A stretch of 14,354 nt of DNA from an archaeon (GCA_023245975.1 JAHFJF010000013.1:1-14354); one strand, 5' to 3'. Counted from the stretch's first letter, positions 1 to 6,629 are shown. Notes: generated from the letters alone by a model not told the origin. Made by a program: numbers and translations.

Positions 1-3000
1 AATGGAACACAGGTAGCAACTAATGCCTCTGCAATAAGCACATTCCAACTGCCAGGTTCAGTTAACCTATATTTTGGTGGATTGACAAATGTTGGTGGCG
101 ACTCAGAGAATAGAAGTTTCAATGCTACCTTTGATGAATTCAAGATTTATAATATTTCGCTGACATCAGAACAGGTAAAATTAAATTATAATCAAGGTGT
201 AGCAAAATACAACTCAATAGAAGCATCTATAACAAAAAAGAATGAAATATGGCAGGCTTGCATAACACCAAATGATGCTTATGACGATGGAGCAACTTCC
301 TGCTCAAACAATTTGACTGTTCTTAATACGGTCACAACTCAAGGGACACCTGTCTTAAATTCGACATCTGGAACAAATAGGAGCAATGAAAATCTAACAG
401 TCTATAACATTTCAACTTCAGATCCAGAAAACGATGCAATTACAAACATAATTAACTGGTACAGAAATAGTAGCTCAATTGCTGTGTTGAATATGCCATT
501 TGACACTAATTATTCAAATCATAGCCTACCTAATAGAATCCGTGATTATTCTGGATACATTAATAATGGAAGTGGGGGAAATGGCAGCACCAACTCTACA
601 CCAATATGGAACGTTACTTGTATCTCTGGTGGCTGTTACAAGTTTGATGGCATTGATGATTTTATAAATTTGTCTAATCCAACAAGCCTTAATCCCCCCG
701 ACACATTAAGCATTGAAGCATGGGTAAATGTAAAAATTACTGCGGTTCAATTGCCAATAGTGAGTAAATGGGATACAGGCCAAAATACTTATCTATTGGA
801 TGTCGAGAGTGGGGCAGTTAAATTCTATGTCAGGAATGCTAGCGATGTTCAAGGAATTAGAACTTCATCAACAACATTAACAACAAATACATGGTATTAC
901 ATTGTTGGGATGTATAATGGTACTAGCTTACGATTGTTCATTAATGGTGTTGAAGAAGGAAGCCTTGGTGGAACAATACCCACATCAATGTCAACAACAA
1001 ATGAACCAATCTATATCGGCAAACTTGGCTCTACAGTAGTTACAACTGAATATTTCAATGGTAGCATAGATGAAGTCAAGATTTATAACACATCACTTAC
1101 TCCAGCACAAATATCTACTAATTACAATTCAGGTTTGTCAAGATATAATGTTATTGAAAGCTCAATAACAAAAAAGAATGAAATATGGCAAGCATGCCTT
1201 ACCCCAAATGATGCTTATGATGATGGGGCAACTTCCTGCTCAAACAATTTGACGGTGCTTAACACAGTTCCAAACCAGGGGACGCCTATACTTAATTCAA
1301 GCTCCAACACTAACAGGAGCAATGAGAACCTAACTATCTATAATATCTCAACTTCAGATCCAGAAAACGATGCAATTACAAACATAATCAACTGGTACAG
1401 GAACGGCAGCTCAATTGCTGTGTTGAACATGCCATTCGATACAAATTACACTAATCATACCACAACTGCCATAATCAAGGATTATTCTGGATATGGAAAT
1501 AACGGCACAGGCTGGAACGCAAGCACCAGCACAATTCCAACTTGGAACCAAACTTGCGTGTCTGGTGGTTGTTACTGGTTTGATAGTGGAGACTTAATTA
1601 ATATCTCTGATTCAAGCTCACTTGATATCGCCGGAGATTTTAGTATAGAATATTGGATTAATTTCAGGGATGTAAGCACACAACAAATTATCCTAAGCAA
1701 AGGTAGAACTAATGCTGATACATTAAATTATCACCAGTTCATATCTTCTGGGAGAATAAACACTAGGCTGGTAAATGGAGTTACTGAAACATTCACAACT
1801 GTTGGGTCATTCTCGACAAATACATGGTATCATGTTGCCTTTACAAGGAATAAAAATACAACTTCGTATTATGTAAACGGCACATTAATGCAAACAAATA
1901 CAACAGTTATAGATCCAATAGCAAATTCAGAAACACTTAAAATTGGTGGTAGGACCGATACTGGCGGCGGAATATTAGATCAATTCCTTAATGGTGCTAT
2001 AGATGAATTACGAATCTACAATACATCGTTAACCGCAGCACAAGTCGCTGCTAATTACAATGCAAGAGTTCCAATATACAATTTAATTGAGAGTTCCATG
2101 TCAAACAGGGACGAAGTCTGGCAAGGATGCATTACTCCAAATGATGCATATGACGATGGGGCAACTTCCTGCTCAAACAATTTAACTGTGCTTAATACAG
2201 TACCAACCCAGGGAACGCCAGTACTAAATTCTACATTTGGCAATAACAATACCAATGAGAATTTAACTGCATACAATATTTCAACATCTGATTTAGACAA
2301 TGACCTGATTACAAACATAATCAACTGGTACAGGAATGGAACTTCTATTTTATTGCTTAACCAGCCTTTTGATACCAATTATACTAATTTAAGCTTCATA
2401 AATATTACTAGAGATTATAGCGGAAATGGATTCAACGGAACCGGTGGAAAAAATGGCAATTCAAGCCAGATGCCAACTTGGAACATAACTGGAAACTCTG
2501 GCGGGGCCTTGGTGTTTGATGGCAAGGATGATGTCATGGAATTTGCCGGCATGTCATCTAAAGTAAGCAATGAAAGTGGTGCATACGAATTCTGGATTAG
2601 GATGAAAGCTGACATAAACAATTCTAACGGAGTCACTATGGGCATAATAGATACATCTTCGACACAGACAGACTTCGAACTATACAAAGAAAATAGTGCA
2701 GGTAATAACATCACTTTCAAGGTTGTTAATGCAAGCAGTGTGACGCATACTATTTCTTATGACCCCCTAGAGAGAGGCTGGTATAAGAATGTCTGGCACC
2801 ATGTTGTTGTAACATGGGATATTAAGTTTGGCATAGCAATTTATGATAATGGGACATTAGTTGCTAAAAATGATTCTGAACTAACTACGTTCAGGAAAAA
2901 TACTGGAAATACATTATATTTCGGTTCTTTGGGAAATGGGATTAACCCCGATACACGAACAATGAATGCTACCTTCGATGAATTCAGGATTTACAACATC

Positions 3001-5643
3001 TCATTGACAGCTGCGCAAGTCCAGGCAAACTATAATCGCGGTGTTGCCAAATATAACATAATAGAGAGCTCAATGACTGAGCCTGGTCAAAACTGGAATG
3101 TAACCGTGACACCGAATGATGGCTACGATGATGGGACAACATTAATGGCAAATAATTTAACCATAACCAACTCGCCAGGCGTAATACTAATAAGCCCATC
3201 AAATGGGACGACAACAAACTTGCAGACTTTACAATTCATTTGCAATGTTAGTGATGATATTGGCTTGTCAAATGTAACATTATATTCAAACTTTTCCGGA
3301 ACATTCTCAGCAAATGGAACATCAATAATCTCAGGTACCACAAACCAAAGCAGAATCAATGTTAGCGGCATTGGCAATGGAATATTCATATGGAACTGTT
3401 TGGTAAAAGACACTTCGAATGAAGGCATATTCAGCACTTCTAATTTCACATTGACAGTTGATACGATAAATCCATCGGATGTAAGCCTAAATGCCCCTAT
3501 AAATGCTTTCAATACAACTTTGAGAATGATTGAATTTAATTTATCTGCGACTGATAATATAGACAATAATATTTCATGCAATGTTACTTTAGATGGAGTA
3601 AGCAATACTACAAAGACGGTTATAAATGGAAGTACAAATCTGGTGAATATTTCCGGAATAGCAGATGGCAACCACCAATGGAATATTACCTGTTACGATG
3701 ATGCAAATAACAGTAACGTATCAGTGACAAGAAATTTCACCGTAGATAATGCAAAGCCATCTGTATTCATATCATTGCCAACAACTTCTAACATCAGCTC
3801 GAATCTTAGTATCGCATTCAATTTCAGCGCATTTGACTCACTTACTTCTATAAGCGCATGCTATTTCAACGTGAACAATGGTGCTTACAATTTAACAAAT
3901 AACTGCAGGAACACGACAATAAGCGTTTCTGGAGAAGGCAATTTCAATCTTACATTATATGCAAATGACAGCGCCAATAATACAAACTCAACATCGGTTG
4001 TATTCACTGTTGACATGACAAACATAACAAACATATCCATATACTCACCAGCAAATGGAGTAAACCTATCTACAAGGCAAATTGATTTCAATATATCTGC
4101 CATAGATAATATTGATACAAATATAACCTGCAATATCACTATCGATGGTGTAATTAACTCTACATTATTCGTAACTAATGGGTCCACAGCTCTAAAAACA
4201 ATTAATGGATTTAGTGATGGGGCTCACTTATGGAATGCAACATGCTATGATAACGTGGTAAGGTCAAATACTACAGCGACTTTCAGTTTCTTTTTAGACT
4301 TGACATCCCCTATAATCACAATTGACAAGCCAGAGAATATAACACATAATACAACAAGCCTTACAATAAATATAAGCATAAATGAAATCGCTAATAGCTG
4401 CAACTATTCGATTAATTCTGGAGCAAACAGGTCAATGCTTAACAATGGATCCGGAACTGGCTGGGGCGCAAACTTCTCTGCTATTGAGGGAGACAATAAT
4501 GTTTATGCCACATGCAATGACAGTGCCAACAATGTAAACATATCCAGCAGAAGATATTTTGTTGCTGACATAACCCCCCCACAGGGCATAACCCTGTCCT
4601 CTCCAGATGAAGGATATTCCAGCACAACAACTAGTGTAGACTTCAGCTTCTCTGCTACAGACAATATTGATACTAATTTGACGTGTAATATTACAGTTGA
4701 CGGCTCACCAGCTGCAAGAATAAACCTAAGCAATGGAACATCCTCTACAACTAGTGTAACTGTGAGCATTGCAAGCCATAATTGGAATGTAACCTGCTAT
4801 GACAATGCACTAAATTCAAACACTTCAGCAACAAGAACTTTCACAATTACTTCGCCGCCTGCTCCAGCACCGGCTCCTGCTCCAGCTCCAGCAGGGGGAG
4901 GCGGGGGAGGAGGACCGCCAAAACCGGCACCTGCTCCACAGCCTGAACCGGCTCCTGAGCCTGCACCAGAACCTGCTCCCAACATATTACCGCAAATACA
5001 GGACATATTGCCTGGAATAGAGCCCGTGCTTAGCAATGCATTGCAAGGGGTAATTGGAAATCTTGTGCCGGTATCAGTTGTATTGGGGGCAAACAAGACA
5101 GAAAGGGGCGTTGAAGTATCATTCGGGGGAAAAGGAAAAATCAGATTAGAGACAATAGACAAAAGGCCAAGGATAATCATTGAATTCGGCGATGAGGATC
5201 TTGAGCTGTCAGTACCGCAATATTCAGAACCTGTTGTTTTAACTTCATTGCTATTATTCATGCTTGTGCTGCTGACGGTAACTGTGCATGGAACCGTTCA
5301 TAAGGCATATGAGAAATATACGCAAAGATTCATGCTGTCTGACTTGAAGAAATCTACAATAGGGCATATAAAATCAACTGTTATTAATGCAGGAAAGAAT
5401 CCAAAGCCAAGCCATCTTGACAAGTGCATGAGCATTTTCAGCATATATGCTGCAAGGGAATTAAATATAGAAAGAGCAACATACAAGACTGCCCTGAAAT
5501 CAATCAAAGAAAGGAATAGCGAAGCTGCATTAGATTTCACAAATATCTACAAGGAATTCGCCAAGAAGCAAGGAAGAGAGATAACCAAGAAAGAATTAAA
5601 GACGATTGCAAAGAAGATAATATCATTAATAAGAAAGCTATAA
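1..5643 (+). CDS. Giant LamG/Ig-repeat surface protein with C-terminal membrane anchor (5' partial)
   Basis: The frame is open from base 1, so the gene starts upstream; the TTG at 82 is not a credible start because LamG-type sequence continues before it. 1880 residues are visible. Residues 1-62 are the end of one LamG domain; three more span about 162-383, 473-694 and 784-1019, each with an FDG-type core and a closing I(Y)N-SLT-Q--NYN motif. They alternate with segments carrying TPNDAYDDG. Residues 1060-1617 form about six Ig-like domains (repeated SATDNID and W-(A/I/V)TCYD motifs). Then come a Pro/Ala-Gly linker (1619-1660), a membrane-proximal segment (1661-1743), one hydrophobic helix (about 1744-1766) and a Lys-rich tail of about 115 residues. 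More than 60 N-x-S/T sequons suggest heavy AglB-type glycosylation. LamG folds usually bind glycans or proteins, so adhesion or cell contact is inferred; the ligand is unknown. The tail matches no family I recognise. Confidence 0.9.
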   Translation, partial: NGTQVATNASAISTFQLPGSVNLYFGGLTNVGGDSENRSFNATFDEFKIYNISLTSEQVKLNYNQGVAKYNSIEASITKKNEIWQACITPNDAYDDGATSCSNNLTVLNTVTTQGTPVLNSTSGTNRSNENLTVYNISTSDPENDAITNIINWYRNSSSIAVLNMPFDTNYSNHSLPNRIRDYSGYINNGSGGNGSTNSTPIWNVTCISGGCYKFDGIDDFINLSNPTSLNPPDTLSIEAWVNVKITAVQLPIVSKWDTGQNTYLLDVESGAVKFYVRNASDVQGIRTSSTTLTTNTWYYIVGMYNGTSLRLFINGVEEGSLGGTIPTSMSTTNEPIYIGKLGSTVVTTEYFNGSIDEVKIYNTSLTPAQISTNYNSGLSRYNVIESSITKKNEIWQACLTPNDAYDDGATSCSNNLTVLNTVPNQGTPILNSSSNTNRSNENLTIYNISTSDPENDAITNIINWYRNGSSIAVLNMPFDTNYTNHTTTAIIKDYSGYGNNGTGWNASTSTIPTWNQTCVSGGCYWFDSGDLINISDSSSLDIAGDFSIEYWINFRDVSTQQIILSKGRTNADTLNYHQFISSGRINTRLVNGVTETFTTVGSFSTNTWYHVAFTRNKNTTSYYVNGTLMQTNTTVIDPIANSETLKIGGRTDTGGGILDQFLNGAIDELRIYNTSLTAAQVAANYNARVPIYNLIESSMSNRDEVWQGCITPNDAYDDGATSCSNNLTVLNTVPTQGTPVLNSTFGNNNTNENLTAYNISTSDLDNDLITNIINWYRNGTSILLLNQPFDTNYTNLSFINITRDYSGNGFNGTGGKNGNSSQMPTWNITGNSGGALVFDGKDDVMEFAGMSSKVSNESGAYEFWIRMKADINNSNGVTMGIIDTSSTQTDFELYKENSAGNNITFKVVNASSVTHTISYDPLERGWYKNVWHHVVVTWDIKFGIAIYDNGTLVAKNDSELTTFRKNTGNTLYFGSLGNGINPDTRTMNATFDEFRIYNISLTAAQVQANYNRGVAKYNIIESSMTEPGQNWNVTVTPNDGYDDGTTLMANNLTITNSPGVILISPSNGTTTNLQTLQFICNVSDDIGLSNVTLYSNFSGTFSANGTSIISGTTNQSRINVSGIGNGIFIWNCLVKDTSNEGIFSTSNFTLTVDTINPSDVSLNAPINAFNTTLRMIEFNLSATDNIDNNISCNVTLDGVSNTTKTVINGSTNLVNISGIADGNHQWNITCYDDANNSNVSVTRNFTVDNAKPSVFISLPTTSNISSNLSIAFNFSAFDSLTSISACYFNVNNGAYNLTNNCRNTTISVSGEGNFNLTLYANDSANNTNSTSVVFTVDMTNITNISIYSPANGVNLSTRQIDFNISAIDNIDTNITCNITIDGVINSTLFVTNGSTALKTINGFSDGAHLWNATCYDNVVRSNTTATFSFFLDLTSPIITIDKPENITHNTTSLTINISINEIANSCNYSINSGANRSMLNNGSGTGWGANFSAIEGDNNVYATCNDSANNVNISSRRYFVADITPPQGITLSSPDEGYSSTTTSVDFSFSATDNIDTNLTCNITVDGSPAARINLSNGTSSTTSVTVSIASHNWNVTCYDNALNSNTSATRTFTITSPPAPAPAPAPAPAGGGGGGGPPKPAPAPQPEPAPEPAPEPAPNILPQIQDILPGIEPVLSNALQGVIGNLVPVSVVLGANKTERGVEVSFGGKGKIRLETIDKRPRIIIEFGDEDLELSVPQYSEPVVLTSLLLFMLVLLTVTVHGTVHKAYEKYTQRFMLSDLKKSTIGHIKSTVINAGKNPKPSHLDKCMSIFSIYAARELNIERATYKTALKSIKERNSEAALDFTNIYKEFAKKQGREITKKELKTIAKKIISLIRKL
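211..3057 (+). repeat. Intragenic tandem repeats encoding Cys-pair segment plus LamG
   Basis: Three consecutive units begin near 211, 1150 and 2083 and end near 3057, with a period of about 933-975 nt. Each encodes a TPNDAYDDG segment followed by a LamG domain. A fourth, shortened TPND segment follows at about 3058-3165. Units 1 and 2 are closest: bases 412-452 and 1348-1388 are identical over 41 nt, and the TPNDAYDDGATSC stretch is nearly identical in units 1, 2 and 3. This points to recent duplication or gene conversion within the gene, and could confuse short-read assembly. Confidence 0.85.
4855..4980 (+). repeat. Low-complexity Pro/Ala and Gly linker coding region
   Basis: A GC-rich stretch inside the surface-protein gene encodes alternating Pro-Ala, a run of seven Gly, then Pro-Ala-Gln-Glu repeats (residues 1619-1660). 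It separates the Ig-like stalk from the membrane-proximal part and probably acts as an extended, flexible or wall-spanning spacer. Its composition differs sharply from the Asn/Ser/Thr-rich flanks. The mirror-image Gly/Ala-rich reading frame on the other strand is a by-product. Confidence 0.85.
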
Positions 5644-5889
5644 TTTTCTTAATTTGTAAAGACCCTCTAAAATATCTGTTCCTGCATAGCCTACTGCGAC
5701 AGCAACTTTCGGGTCTTTGGAATATATGAAGCCTGCCACCATTCCCACCAAGCTAGACTCTATCAACGTAAACAAAAAATACTTCCACCTGAATTTCTCT
5801 TTTCTTCTTAATGATTTCATTGAACCAATTAAAGCCCTAGCAAAACCGCCAAGAAAACCGTAAAGTGCAGGTATAAATAAATCAGGCAT
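5638..5889 (-). CDS. Small membrane protein, 83 aa, holin-like shape, function unknown
   Basis: An ATG at 5889-5887 opens an 83-residue frame that ends in TAG at 5640-5638. Hydrophobic segments lie at about residues 4-24, 37-56 and 62-80, with a basic loop (RRKEKFRWK, about 29-37) between the first two. The first segment carries small-residue packing (GFLGGFARALIG) and the third ends in YAGTDILEGLY, which looks like a conserved family motif. The size and three-segment layout resemble phage holins or other small archaeal membrane proteins, but I cannot name a family and assign no function. It converges on the surface-protein gene and the coding ends overlap by 6 nt (5638-5643). An AT-rich promoter-like stretch sits at a suitable distance upstream, which supports a real gene. 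No phage genes are nearby. Confidence 0.75.
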   Translation of the reverse strand: MPDLFIPALYGFLGGFARALIGSMKSLRRKEKFRWKYFLFTLIESSLVGMVAGFIYSKDPKVAVAVGYAGTDILEGLYKLRKL

Positions 5890-5910
5890 CTTCTATTTTA
5901 TAATTCAAGA

Positions 5911-5930
5911 CTATTTATTATTTATGGTTA
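5911..5930 (-). promoter_or_regulatory. Putative TATA-type promoter for the 83-aa membrane protein
   Basis: Read on the minus strand, the stretch is taaccataaataataaatag, an AT-rich TATA-like run centred about 29 nt before the ATG. Archaeal transcripts usually start about 25 nt after TATA, so the leader would be very short or absent. The region is generally AT-rich, so the match is only suggestive. Confidence 0.4.
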
Positions 5931-5990
5931 AAGTTAATAAAAGCAGTTGCAATAACGCTTAAAAGGCAAGATTGTAAGCACCAGCCTAGG

Positions 5991-6007
5991 CGAAAGGTTT
6001 ATAAATA
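5991..6007 (+). promoter_or_regulatory. Strong BRE/TATA promoter reading toward the tRNA and rpo genes
   Basis: The sequence cgaaaggtttataaata has a purine-rich BRE-like element (CGAAAG, 5991-5996) directly before a good archaeal TATA box (TTTATAAA, 5998-6005). Initiation would be expected at about 6026-6032, just before the stem-loop at 6038-6110. It is the best promoter match on the plus strand upstream of tRNA-Asp, rpoH and the polymerase genes, so it may drive the stem-loop, both tRNAs and possibly the whole operon. The start site itself is inferred. Confidence 0.7.
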
Positions 6008-6037
6008 AGCGCCATTTTCGTGAGTAGATAATGCAAA

Positions 6038-6110
6038 AATCTTTCTATTGGGCGATGACAAGAAACTCAAATTAATCAATTACGACAATAAAAAACCCAA
6101 TAGTAAGATT
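6038..6110 (+). other. Long imperfect stem-loop just upstream of tRNA-Asp (possible small RNA or leader)
   Basis: The arms 6038-6052 and 6096-6110 can form 14 base pairs with a single T-T mismatch; the inner eight pairs are CTATTGGG with CCCAATAG. The loop is 43 nt and AT-rich. The structure starts about where transcription from the 5991-6007 promoter should begin and ends 3 nt before tRNA-Asp, so it could be the 5' leader of the tRNA precursor or a separate small RNA. A GATGA sequence (6053-6057) recalls a C box, but there is no matching D box. A 14-codon frame (ATG at 6031) runs through it. No known RNA family was recognised. Confidence 0.55.
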
Positions 6111-6113
6111 AAT

Positions 6114-6205
6114 GCCCTAGTGGTGTAGTGGTCTATCATGCAGCCCTGTCGTGGCTGAGGCGCCGTAGAAAGGCTGCGACCCGAGTTCGAATCTCGGCTA
6201 GGGCG
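6114..6205 (+). tRNA. tRNA-Asp (GUC) with a 19-nt canonical intron
   Basis: The acceptor arms GCCCTAG and CTAGGGC pair fully, followed by G73 (6205), as expected for Asp. The T arm is CCGAG-TTCGAAT-CTCGG. The anticodon stem is CAGCC (6141-6145) with GGCTG (6172-6176), and anticodon GTC is at 6148-6150. Removing 6152-6170 leaves a 7-nt loop (CTGTCGA) and a 73-nt mature tRNA. The copy of GGCTG at 6153-6157 could also close a 7-nt loop, but that would leave an impossible 19-nt excess before the T arm, unless spliced from there. There is no encoded CCA. Confidence 0.95.
6152..6170 (+). other. tRNA-Asp intron after position 37, bulge-helix-bulge
   Basis: The precursor folds as the motif cut by archaeal tRNA endonuclease. 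The anticodon stem CAGCC/GGCTG is followed by the 3' bulge AAA (6169-6171), a 4-bp central helix CTGT (6146-6149) with GTAG (6165-6168; two G-U pairs), the 5' bulge CGT (6150-6152), and an inner GGC/GCC helix. Cutting after the second base of each bulge releases exactly these 19 nt. This is the usual archaeal intron position. Confidence 0.85.
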
Positions 6206-6224
6206 CTACAAAGAGAGTGAAAAA

Positions 6225-6361
6225 GGACCGGTAGCTCAGCTTGGTCTTTAGAGCACCTGAATGACGGAAAACTGAAAAAAAAGTTTTCTGTTTTTGGTGA
6301 ACCTTTTAAGCGCCAAAGCGGAGTGAGCAGGTGGTCGCGGGTTCAAATCCCGTCCGGTCCA
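6225..6361 (+). tRNA. Intron-containing tRNA, probably Val (GAC)
   Basis: The acceptor arms GGACCGG (6225-6231) and CCGGTCC (6354-6360) pair over 7 bp, followed by A73. The D stem is GCTC/GAGC with a long 13-nt D loop, and the T arm is GCGGG-TTCAAAT-CCCGT (6337-6353). After A26, CCTGA (6256-6260) begins the anticodon stem, and ATGACG gives U33 and anticodon GAC (6263-6265), so Val is the best reading. The 3' side of the stem is GCAGG (6327-6331), which leaves an A31-G39 mismatch. Removing about 59 nt yields a 78-nt tRNA. No CCA is encoded. The tRNA call is firm; the amino acid is less so. Confidence 0.85.
6267..6325 (+). other. Probable tRNA intron of about 59 nt, no canonical bulge-helix-bulge found
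   Basis: The boundaries are set by assuming the usual site after position 37; they are not proven. An 11-pair hairpin (6263-6273 with 6282-6292, A-rich 8-nt loop) would take up the anticodon itself, and a second hairpin (6293-6299 with 6311-6317) follows directly. The 3' flank (6318-6327) is almost all purine and cannot form the 4-bp central helix with the exon 1 loop. Confidence 0.6.
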
Positions 6362-6383
6362 CTTCAATGAAAAGGCAGGAAAA

Positions 6384-6629
6384 ATGGCTTCAGAAAAATA
6401 CGATGTAGCGAAACATGTTCTTGTGCCTAAGCACACCAAGCTCTCAGAAGAAGAATCACAAAAAGTTCTCGACAAGTTTAATGTAACTGCAAGGCAGCTT
6501 CCAAAAATATCAAAAACAGATCCGACAATAAAAGAGCTTGACACAAAGCCTGGCGATGTAATAGAAATTGAGAGAAAGAGCCCAACCGTCGAGAAAACTA
6601 AATTCTACAGGGTGGTATCAAGTGCTTGA
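6384..6629 (+). CDS. rpoH: DNA-directed RNA polymerase subunit H (Rpo5, Rpb5 C-terminal type)
   Basis: The 81-residue protein matches archaeal subunit H, the equivalent of the C-terminal domain of eukaryotic Rpb5. It forms part of the lower jaw that holds downstream DNA. The N-terminal VLVPKHTKLSEEE and the C-terminal LPKISKTDP, PGDVIEI and FYRVV are the family signature and cover nearly the whole length, which is normal for archaea. The ATG at 6384 fits the family N-terminus, with a purine-rich aggcagga (6372-6379) as the likely ribosome site. It is the first gene of the polymerase operon, 22 nt after the second tRNA, and its stop lies inside the start of rpoB''. Confidence 0.97.
   Translation: MASEKYDVAKHVLVPKHTKLSEEESQKVLDKFNVTARQLPKISKTDPTIKELDTKPGDVIEIERKSPTVEKTKFYRVVSSA
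6611..6616 (+). promoter_or_regulatory. Ribosome binding site that supports the GTG start of rpoB''
   Basis: GGTGGT inside the end of rpoH lies 5 nt before the GTG at 6622. It can pair with the CACC-containing end of archaeal 16S rRNA. It makes this GTG more credible than the ATG at 6568, which would place 18 non-conserved residues in front of the protein and a 62-nt overlap with rpoH. Confidence 0.6.

Noticed and set aside
82..84. TTG start of the surface protein at 82
   Set aside because: The same frame is open from base 1 and already encodes LamG sequence, so the true start is upstream of the window.
211..3165. CRISPR array or mobile element repeats
   Set aside because: The repeats are in frame, about 930-975 nt long and encode protein domains; there are no short regular repeats with unique spacers and no transposase.
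3123..3671. 182-aa minus-strand frame in the Ig-like region
   Set aside because: It is a shadow of the repeat-rich gene. Similar antisense frames recur at 3885-4187 and 4503-4769 because the sense repeats recur.
4797..5261. 154-aa minus-strand Gly/Ala/Pro-rich frame
   Set aside because: It mirrors the Pro/Ala-Gly linker of the surface protein on the other strand, has no independent signal and no ribosome site context.
6038..6110. C/D box guide RNA
   Set aside because: A GATGA sequence resembles part of a C box, but no CTGA D box lies before the 3' stem arm.
6114..6205. tRNA-Asp read without an intron, using the GGCTG at 6153
   Set aside because: It closes a 7-nt loop but leaves 19 extra nt before the T arm. 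The bulge-helix-bulge fold explains the insert exactly.
6248..6544. 98-aa minus-strand frame containing WTGRDLNPRPPAHSA
   Set aside because: It is an antisense reading of the tRNA 3' half and of rpoH. The GRDLNPRP string is a well-known artefact of translating tRNA genes backwards.
6568..6621. ATG start of rpoB'' at 6568
   Set aside because: It adds 18 residues unlike any B'' N-terminus and overlaps rpoH by 62 nt; the GTG at 6622 has a ribosome site and fits the family start.
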